NCBI GenBank assembly: GCA_023958095.1
Contig: JAMLGJ010000028.1
Span: 1-37,873 of the forward strand
DNA length: 37,873 bases
Origin: Microthrixaceae bacterium
GTDB lineage: Bacteria; Actinomycetota; Acidimicrobiia; Acidimicrobiales; Microtrichaceae
Reading direction: 5' to 3'
The position numbers and the translations under genes are program-made. Under the pieces are notes generated by a model that was given only the letters and a program-made list of their open reading frames with translations, was not told the origin of the DNA and made no database searches. This document shows, in pieces, positions 32,454 through 37,873 of this stretch. Each line of letters begins with the position of its first letter. The first letter of the stretch is position 1.

Positions 32454-34040
32454 ATGCCTGAGTCCGACACGCCCGATGTGACCCCTGAGCCATCTGGGTC
32501 CGAAGAGCCGGTGCCGGCCGCTCCCGGAGCCGGGGAGGAGATCGTGATCATCGGCGCCGGGCCGGCCGGACTCACGGCTGCCTACGAGCTCGCGAAGGCC
32601 GGCCGCAGGAGCACCGTGCTGGAGGCGACGGGGGTCGTGGGCGGGATCTCCCAGACCGCGGAACGCGACGGCTGGCGCTTCGACATCGGGGGTCACCGCT
32701 TCTTCACCAAGGTCAAGCCCGTGGACGACCTCTGGCACGAGATCCTCCGGCCCGACGAGTTCCTCACGCGTCCGCGGATGAGCCGCATCTACTACCGCGG
32801 CAAGTACTACGACTACCCGATCAAGCCCTTCAACGCACTGCGCAACCTCGGCCTCATCGAGGCGGTGCGCTGCGTCGTGTCCTACCTGGTGGCCAAGGTG
32901 CGGCCGCCGAAGGACCAGAGCACGCTCGAGGGCTATGTGGTGGCCGACTACGGCCGCCGTCTCTACGAGCACTTCTTCAAGACCTACAACGAGAAGGTCT
33001 GGGGCATCTCGCCCTCGGAGCTCTCGGCCGACTTCGGCGCCCAGCGCATCAAGGGAATGTCCCTGTTCCACGCGGTGTGGGAACCGATCCGGGCGAAGTT
33101 CTTCGGCCGCCGTGCCGACCGGGGCAAGCAGGTCACCAGCCTCATCGAGGAGTTCGAGTACCCGAAGTACGGGCCCGGCATGATGTGGGAGCGTGCCCGG
33201 GAGCTGGTCGAGGCCGACGGCTCGACGGTCGAGTTCCACCGGACCGTCACCGGGATGCGGCGCGGGTCGAACGGTGTGGAGGCCGTGGTCGCCGAGGACG
33301 CCGATGGCAATCCCCGGGAGTACCCCGCGGACGAGGTCATCTCGTCGATGCCCTTCGCCCGGCTCGTGCGCGTGCTCGATCCACCACCGCCGGCGAAGGT
33401 GGTCGAGGCGGCCGAGGGCCTGCGGTTCCGGGACTTCCTGACCGTGGCCCTGGTGGTGCCCGAGAAGGACGGGTTCCCCGACAACTGGATCTACATCCAC
33501 TCCCCGGACGTGAAGGTCGGCCGGATCCAGAACTTCGGTCGCTGGTCCCCCTACCTCGTGAAGGACGGCCGTGCGTGCCTGGGTCTCGAGTACTTCGTGT
33601 TCGAGGGTGACGGAATGTGGAACCGTGACGACGCGGACCTCATCGAGCTGGCCAAGCAGGAACTCGGGATCCTCGGCCTGACCGACCCGGCGACCGTGGA
33701 GACGGGCTACGTGGTGAGGATGCCCAAGGCGTACCCGGTGTACGACGATGGCTACCAGCAGCGCGTCAAGGTGCTGCGCGACTGGCTGGAGGAGGAGGTC
33801 CCCAACCTCCACCCCGTCGGGCGGAACGGCATGCACAAGTACAACAACCAGGACCACTCGATGCTCACTGCGATGCTCACCGCGCAGAACATCACCAAGG
33901 GCACCGACCACGACGTGTGGTCGGTGAACGTCGAGGCCGACTACCACGAGACGGACTCCTCTCCCGAGGCCTGGGTCGGCACCGCGCAGGACGGCTCGGG
34001 TACCGGCCGCGACGCCCCGGTGGTGCCGGCAGGGAACTGA
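32454..34040 (+). CDS. FAD-dependent amine-oxidase-like oxidoreductase
   Basis: A 528-residue flavoprotein. After a ~25-residue acidic, Pro-rich leader comes the Rossmann FAD site IVIIGAGPAGLTAAYELAKA (30-49), with the ribose-binding Glu in TVLEATGVVGG, then DIGGHRFFTK. These are shared by protoporphyrinogen-oxidase, phytoene-desaturase and UDP-galactopyranose-mutase-like proteins. The sequence NEKVWGISPSEL and the C-terminal NNQDHSMLTAMLTAQNI are typical of a subgroup often found in polysaccharide loci. The substrate is unknown. It is convergent with the acyltransferase gene, 6 nt away. TAACGT at 32396 is a possible -10 box. Confidence 0.8.
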   Translation: MPESDTPDVTPEPSGSEEPVPAAPGAGEEIVIIGAGPAGLTAAYELAKAGRRSTVLEATGVVGGISQTAERDGWRFDIGGHRFFTKVKPVDDLWHEILRPDEFLTRPRMSRIYYRGKYYDYPIKPFNALRNLGLIEAVRCVVSYLVAKVRPPKDQSTLEGYVVADYGRRLYEHFFKTYNEKVWGISPSELSADFGAQRIKGMSLFHAVWEPIRAKFFGRRADRGKQVTSLIEEFEYPKYGPGMMWERARELVEADGSTVEFHRTVTGMRRGSNGVEAVVAEDADGNPREYPADEVISSMPFARLVRVLDPPPPAKVVEAAEGLRFRDFLTVALVVPEKDGFPDNWIYIHSPDVKVGRIQNFGRWSPYLVKDGRACLGLEYFVFEGDGMWNRDDADLIELAKQELGILGLTDPATVETGYVVRMPKAYPVYDDGYQQRVKVLRDWLEEEVPNLHPVGRNGMHKYNNQDHSMLTAMLTAQNITKGTDHDVWSVNVEADYHETDSSPEAWVGTAQDGSGTGRDAPVVPAGN

Positions 34041-34046
34041 GTGGAC

Positions 34047-36956
34047 TCAGCCTGTGCCGGGTGCCGGGATCCCGTTGCGTGCCAGATCCACGAGCTGTGG
34101 ACCCAGCCAGGTTCCCATGGTGGGAGCGTAGGAGTCGTAGAAGTGAAGCCCGTCGGAACGCTTGGCGGGATCCAGTTCGCCCCCGGGCTGCGAGGCGAGC
34201 CAGCCCTGGAAGTCCACGAGTGTCGCGACTCCGGGCCTGAGCGAGACCGCTTCGGCCATGATCTCGTTGAGGCGGTCGACGCGTTCGGGGTCTGATTCGG
34301 GCAGGTCCTCGTAGCCCTGGTCCCGTCCGGCTTCGAAGTGCGGGTAGGTGAGCAGCACCACGTTTGCTCCCCGGGCTGCGAGCGTGTCGATGGCCGAGAG
34401 GAACTCCGCGAGCACGTAGCGGTCGACCGCCGTCTCGCCGACGTGGCGGAACCGGTCGTCGCCGGGCAGGCGTCGATCCACCACCTCCCAGATGCCAGAG
34501 GTCAGGACCGCCACATCGGGGTCGGTCCCGACGATCCATTCGGGGAACATGTCGGCCCAGTCGCAGCGCGGCTCGAAGGTGTCGATGTCACGAAGGAAGC
34601 GGTACTGGCCTCCCCTGGCGACCGGACACCCCAACTGGCCCGCACTGTGCACCTTCACCCCGGGTTGGCTCCCGGCCCATTCGGTCAGCCCGTATCCCAG
34701 GTTGTAGGCAACCGAGTCGCCCACGACGAGCAGGTCGACGCCGGTGCCCGCCGGAGCGATCCGGCGCGGGGTGTACGCGGGTGCTTCCGGCAGCGGCGCC
34801 TCGGCCGCAACTTCGGCGGCGTGATCCGGAACCAGCGGAACCGGCCGTGCCTGTTCCAACTCCCCGGCCGCACCGCGGGCCAGCTCCTCGACCCCGAGGG
34901 GGGTGAGTCCGACTCCGTCGCTCGCGCGGAACTCGGGATCGAACTCGCCCTCGGGCCACGCGGACATGATCCCGGCCAGGTCCACGAGGTCCGCACCCGT
35001 TCGCTCGGCTGCCTCGGTGAGGAGTTCGTTCCAGCGGTCCACACGGGAGTCCTCGTTCTCGGCGTGCCCGGGCGCTGGCACGCCAACCGCTGCATCGCGT
35101 GCCACCTGCTCGCTCAGGGAGCGCCGCACCGGATCGTCGGGGAGCACCGGTGGTACCGGCGGAGGGTCGGGCAGTGTGCTGCGGAAGTGGGGCGAGGTTC
35201 CGATCACCACCGCAGCGCCGCCATCGGACATCCGCTCGACCACCGTGCGCAACTCGAGGGAGAGGAAGTCGTCGAGAGCCGGATCCCCGGGCGCGCTCCA
35301 TGGCTGGGCCGTGTCGAGGCGCCGGTCGGCCACGTCCCTCACGGCCGACCAGACCAGCACCACATCGGGGCGGGTGGCGGCCGCTGCGTCCACCCACGCG
35401 TCGAGGACCGGTCCACAGCGGTCGGTGTCGCGCTCGATCGAGCCATCGGGCAGGCGGACGTAGCCGCCGAGGGCGACGCCACAGTCAGGTGACGCGGCCA
35501 CGCTCACCTCGAGCGCGCCACCTGATGTGGGTACCGTCACCACAGGTGCTGCATCGGCCGCAGCAGCGGTGTCGTCGGTCTCGAGGGACTGCCACTGCTC
35601 GGCCAGGTGGTCCCCGATCACCAGTACGCGCAGCGGAGCCGGTGGCAGGGTCGTGGTGGTCTCCGAGGAGCTCGCTGCCTCGAGGCGCGATGCACCCGGG
35701 AGGTCCGCGGTGACCATGGCCGTGAAGACCAGGATCAGTACCGCCGCTGGTACCAGTGCACGGGCCCAGTGTCGGGCCACAGCTGTCGTACCCGAGCGGA
35801 CGGGTGTCTCCAGCACACGGAACATGAGCAGTGCTCCCGCGAGTGTGACGAGCATGCGCAGGCCGAACAACGGCCACTGTGACAGGCCGGTTCGAGTCGG
35901 GGTCAGCCAGAGGAACACGGGCCAGTGCAGCAGGTACACCCCGTAGCTGATCCGTCCCAGCTGAACGAGCGGGGCCAGGCCCAGGAACGCACGTACGGGG
36001 CCGGTGTGAAGGGCCGCTGCGATCACCGCAGCGGTGCAGGCGGCGGTCGCGGCGAATCCCCACGGGTACATCCAGCGTGAACCGACCGTGGCGGTCGACC
36101 ACAACACGATGCTCCCGCCGAGGCCTGCCACGCCCAGCGCGAGCACCACGTGACGCCGCGCTCCGCGAAGGCCGCGGATCCGACGGGTGCCAACGGTGGC
36201 CAGCAGCCCACCGACCGTGAGCTCGGCCAGGCGAGTGTCGGTGCCGAAGTAGCTGCGTGCCACCGAGCCGGAGGCGAAGCGCCAGTTGAGGTACCAGGAG
36301 ATGGCCGTGGCCGCGAGCAGGAGGAGCACCAGCGGAGCCAGTGTCGTCGCGGGCGGCCCCGCTCCCCCGCGACCCCTGCGCAGTGCCCTGCCCTGGGTCC
36401 ACGCGAGCACCCCCAGGACCACCAGCGGCAGGAGCAGGTAGAACTGCTGCTCGATCGCGAGCGACCAGTAGTGCTCCAGGGGTGACGGGGCCTCGAACTG
36501 GGCGCCGTAGGAGCGGCCCTCGGCTATGAAGTGCCAGTTCACGAGCTCGGCGAGGGCCCAGGGGACGTCGCCTCGGAGGCTGCGCAGCTGCTGGGAGTTC
36601 CAGACCCCTGCCGCACCCATGGCCAGCACGAGCGCGAGCGTGAGCCAGGAGGCGGGAAGCAGCCTGCGGAAGCGGCGCCCGAAGAAGCCACGCAGGCTGA
36701 CGGAGCCGGAGCGTCTCCATTCCTGGATCAACAGGGTGGTGATCAGGAATCCCGACAGGGTGAAGAACGCCGACACCCCGAGGAAGCCCCCGGGTGCCCA
36801 TGAGAACCGTGCGTGGAACACCAGCACGGCGGCCACGGCGAGAGCTCTCAGGCCATCCAGGGACGGTTCGTAGCCGAGCTCGGTGCTGCTGGAGTCGTTG
36901 TCGCGCCTCTGGCGACGCACCCTGGTGGCCGCGCCCTGAAGGCTGCGGTCATCCAT
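34047..36956 (-). CDS. Acyltransferase-3 fused to two SGNH domains
   Basis: A 969-residue membrane protein. The ATG at 36956 overlaps the glycosyltransferase stop by 8 nt; an in-frame ATG 33 nt upstream is possible. Residues about 30-420 are an OafA-type acyltransferase-3 domain with about ten helices; it starts with SLDGLRALAVAAVLVFHARF (catalytic-type His) and has EHYWSLAIEQQFYL. Two SGNH-like domains follow. The second (about 740-969) keeps GDS (Ser748) and DGLH (Asp935, His938). The first (about 440-705) has GDH in place of GDS and DGVG in place of DxxH. OafA/SGNH proteins O-acylate cell-surface glycans. It is made with a polyprenol-P-mannose-synthase-like enzyme, so an envelope glycan or glycolipid is the likely substrate. 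Confidence 0.9.
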   Translation of the reverse strand: MDDRSLQGAATRVRRQRRDNDSSSTELGYEPSLDGLRALAVAAVLVFHARFSWAPGGFLGVSAFFTLSGFLITTLLIQEWRRSGSVSLRGFFGRRFRRLLPASWLTLALVLAMGAAGVWNSQQLRSLRGDVPWALAELVNWHFIAEGRSYGAQFEAPSPLEHYWSLAIEQQFYLLLPLVVLGVLAWTQGRALRRGRGGAGPPATTLAPLVLLLLAATAISWYLNWRFASGSVARSYFGTDTRLAELTVGGLLATVGTRRIRGLRGARRHVVLALGVAGLGGSIVLWSTATVGSRWMYPWGFAATAACTAAVIAAALHTGPVRAFLGLAPLVQLGRISYGVYLLHWPVFLWLTPTRTGLSQWPLFGLRMLVTLAGALLMFRVLETPVRSGTTAVARHWARALVPAAVLILVFTAMVTADLPGASRLEAASSSETTTTLPPAPLRVLVIGDHLAEQWQSLETDDTAAAADAAPVVTVPTSGGALEVSVAASPDCGVALGGYVRLPDGSIERDTDRCGPVLDAWVDAAAATRPDVVLVWSAVRDVADRRLDTAQPWSAPGDPALDDFLSLELRTVVERMSDGGAAVVIGTSPHFRSTLPDPPPVPPVLPDDPVRRSLSEQVARDAAVGVPAPGHAENEDSRVDRWNELLTEAAERTGADLVDLAGIMSAWPEGEFDPEFRASDGVGLTPLGVEELARGAAGELEQARPVPLVPDHAAEVAAEAPLPEAPAYTPRRIAPAGTGVDLLVVGDSVAYNLGYGLTEWAGSQPGVKVHSAGQLGCPVARGGQYRFLRDIDTFEPRCDWADMFPEWIVGTDPDVAVLTSGIWEVVDRRLPGDDRFRHVGETAVDRYVLAEFLSAIDTLAARGANVVLLTYPHFEAGRDQGYEDLPESDPERVDRLNEIMAEAVSLRPGVATLVDFQGWLASQPGGELDPAKRSDGLHFYDSYAPTMGTWLGPQLVDLARNGIPAPGTG

Positions 36957-37776
36957 CGCCGGGCGGTGCTCCGGGGTCCGGCTGCGCACCGGGGGCGCCG
37001 CTGGGTCGAACCCTCGAGCGCAGGTAGCGTCCGGGTCCGGTTGCCCGGAAGCGGTCGCTCACCCCGGGGGCGCGCAGCGACAGGCCCCACCAGGTGACGC
37101 GGAGTTCGGTCTCCACCATCGTCCGGCCGACCGCCATCTTCGAGGCGCCGGCCACCCTGTCCACGAAGGCGATCGGGATCTCGCGCACCGACACCCCGGC
37201 GTTCGAGAGTCGGAACGCCGTCTCGATCTGGAACAGGTACCCGTTGGCGGTCGTGCCGTCGATGTCGATCGCCTCGAGGACATCGGCCCTGTAGGCGCGG
37301 AACGCCGTCGTGGCGTCGTTCATGGCGAGGCGCAGCATCGTGCGGGCATAGGTGTTGCCCCATCGCGACAGGGTGCGGCGCAGCCAGGTCCAGTTCGGCA
37401 CCGATCCTCCTGGCACGTAGCGCGAGCCGACCGCCACGTCGTGGCCGTTCCGGACCGCATCCAACAGGTCGGGCAGCACCGCCGGATCGTGGGACATGTC
37501 GGCGTCCATCTGTGCGATCACGTCGTGGCCGGCGTCGAGGGCGTGACGGAAGCCGTGCCGGTAGGCCGCTCCCAGTCCTTCCTTGCCGGAGCGGTGCAGC
37601 ACCTCCACGCCGCCGATGTCAGCGCCCACCTTCTCGGCCAGCTCGCCGGTGCCGTCGGGGCTGTTGTCGTCCACGATGAGCACCTGCAGGTCGGGGTCGA
37701 CCGCACGCACCCGACGAAGGAGCATCTCGACGTTCGCCGCCTCCTGGTAGGTGGGGACCACCAGCACCTTGGACAT
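36949..37776 (-). CDS. Polyprenol-phosphate mannosyltransferase-like GT2
   Basis: A 275-residue family-2 glycosyltransferase. The ATG at 37776 lies 6 nt after a TAATCT box; a GTG one codon earlier is less likely. Motifs: VVPTYQEAANVEMLLRRV, IVDDNSPDGTGELA, the metal-binding QMDADMSHDP (DxD Asp91-Asp93) and GSRYVPGGS. All are those of the DPM1/Ppm1 catalytic domain, which transfers mannose from GDP-mannose to a polyprenyl phosphate. There are no C-terminal membrane helices, and the tail is Pro/Gly/Arg-rich. A related glycosyl donor cannot be excluded. Confidence 0.9.
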   Translation of the reverse strand: MSKVLVVPTYQEAANVEMLLRRVRAVDPDLQVLIVDDNSPDGTGELAEKVGADIGGVEVLHRSGKEGLGAAYRHGFRHALDAGHDVIAQMDADMSHDPAVLPDLLDAVRNGHDVAVGSRYVPGGSVPNWTWLRRTLSRWGNTYARTMLRLAMNDATTAFRAYRADVLEAIDIDGTTANGYLFQIETAFRLSNAGVSVREIPIAFVDRVAGASKMAVGRTMVETELRVTWWGLSLRAPGVSDRFRATGPGRYLRSRVRPSGAPGAQPDPGAPPGDG

Positions 37777-37782
37777 CACCGC

Positions 37783-37788
37783 AGATTA
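37783..37788 (-). promoter_or_regulatory. Leaderless -10 box for the glycosyltransferase
   Basis: Minus-strand TAATCT with 6 nt to the ATG at 37776, the best match to consensus among the leaderless boxes of the window. Upstream sequence soon enters the poly-G tract, so a -35 cannot be judged. Confidence 0.5.
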
Positions 37789-37818
37789 CCGGAGCCTCCC
37801 CCCAGCGAACTGATCGTC

Positions 37819-37873
37819 GGGGGGGGGGGGGGGGGGGGGGGCCCCCCCCCCGCGCGCCGGGGAGGGGGGGGGG
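37819..37873. other. Poly-G/poly-C contig end
   Basis: A run of 23 G (37819-37841), then 10 C, then mixed G/C. It has no coding content and mirrors the opening of the window, so an artefact is likely. Confidence 0.75.

Overview
The window looks like one piece of a high-GC actinobacterial chromosome, most likely an uncultured member of the Acidimicrobiia or a neighbouring class. The class is an inference. It rests on strong GC bias, frequent GTG/TTG starts, DUF3151 and DUF3073-like proteins, a polyprenol-phosphate-mannose-synthase-like enzyme, and repeated leaderless start sites in which a TANNNT box lies 6-7 nt before the start codon. No rRNA, tRNA, phage, insertion sequence or CRISPR array was seen. 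Both ends (about 1-53 and 37819-37873) are G/C homopolymer runs that look like sequencing or assembly artefacts.

Layout. 95-3134 (minus): a small coiled-coil protein, a sigma-like HTH protein translationally coupled to a single-pass membrane protein, and a lipoprotein. 3247-5798 (plus): a cysteine-cluster protein, an McrB-like AAA+ ATPase and a DUF2357/McrC-like partner with no visible nuclease domain, followed by a convergent small acidic protein. 6235-8974 (plus): a coupled set of GH13 alpha-glucosidase, TauE/SafE permease and DUF1634-like membrane protein. 8987-14954 (minus): RNase D, rhodanese, MobA-like nucleotidyltransferase, DUF3151 protein, then pyruvate kinase, alpha/beta hydrolase and patatin in one overlapping run. 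15015-17240: acyl-CoA dehydrogenase and glycerophosphodiester phosphodiesterase, divergent around a four-copy array of palindromic 28-bp repeats.

17251-28464 (plus) is the largest unit: four consecutive paralogous family-5 solute-binding lipoproteins followed by one complete Dpp/Opp-type ABC transporter (two permeases, two ATPases). Separate promoter-like boxes and hairpins between the binding-protein genes suggest that each is expressed at its own level while all share one membrane channel.

28477-37776: a molybdenum-cofactor-sulfurase-like aminotransferase diverging from an acyl-CoA synthetase, two small proteins (one a zinc ribbon), a FAD-dependent amine-oxidase-like enzyme, and a minus-strand envelope pair: a polyprenol-P-mannose-synthase-like glycosyltransferase overlapping a large acyltransferase-3 protein with two SGNH domains, the first of which seems catalytically dead.

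The points most worth a second look are the nuclease-less McrBC-like pair, the four-receptor transporter locus, the 28-bp palindromic array, the pyruvate kinase with an altered cation site, the tandem SGNH acyltransferase and the sigma-like/membrane-protein pair. Most of the rest is ordinary metabolic and envelope content.
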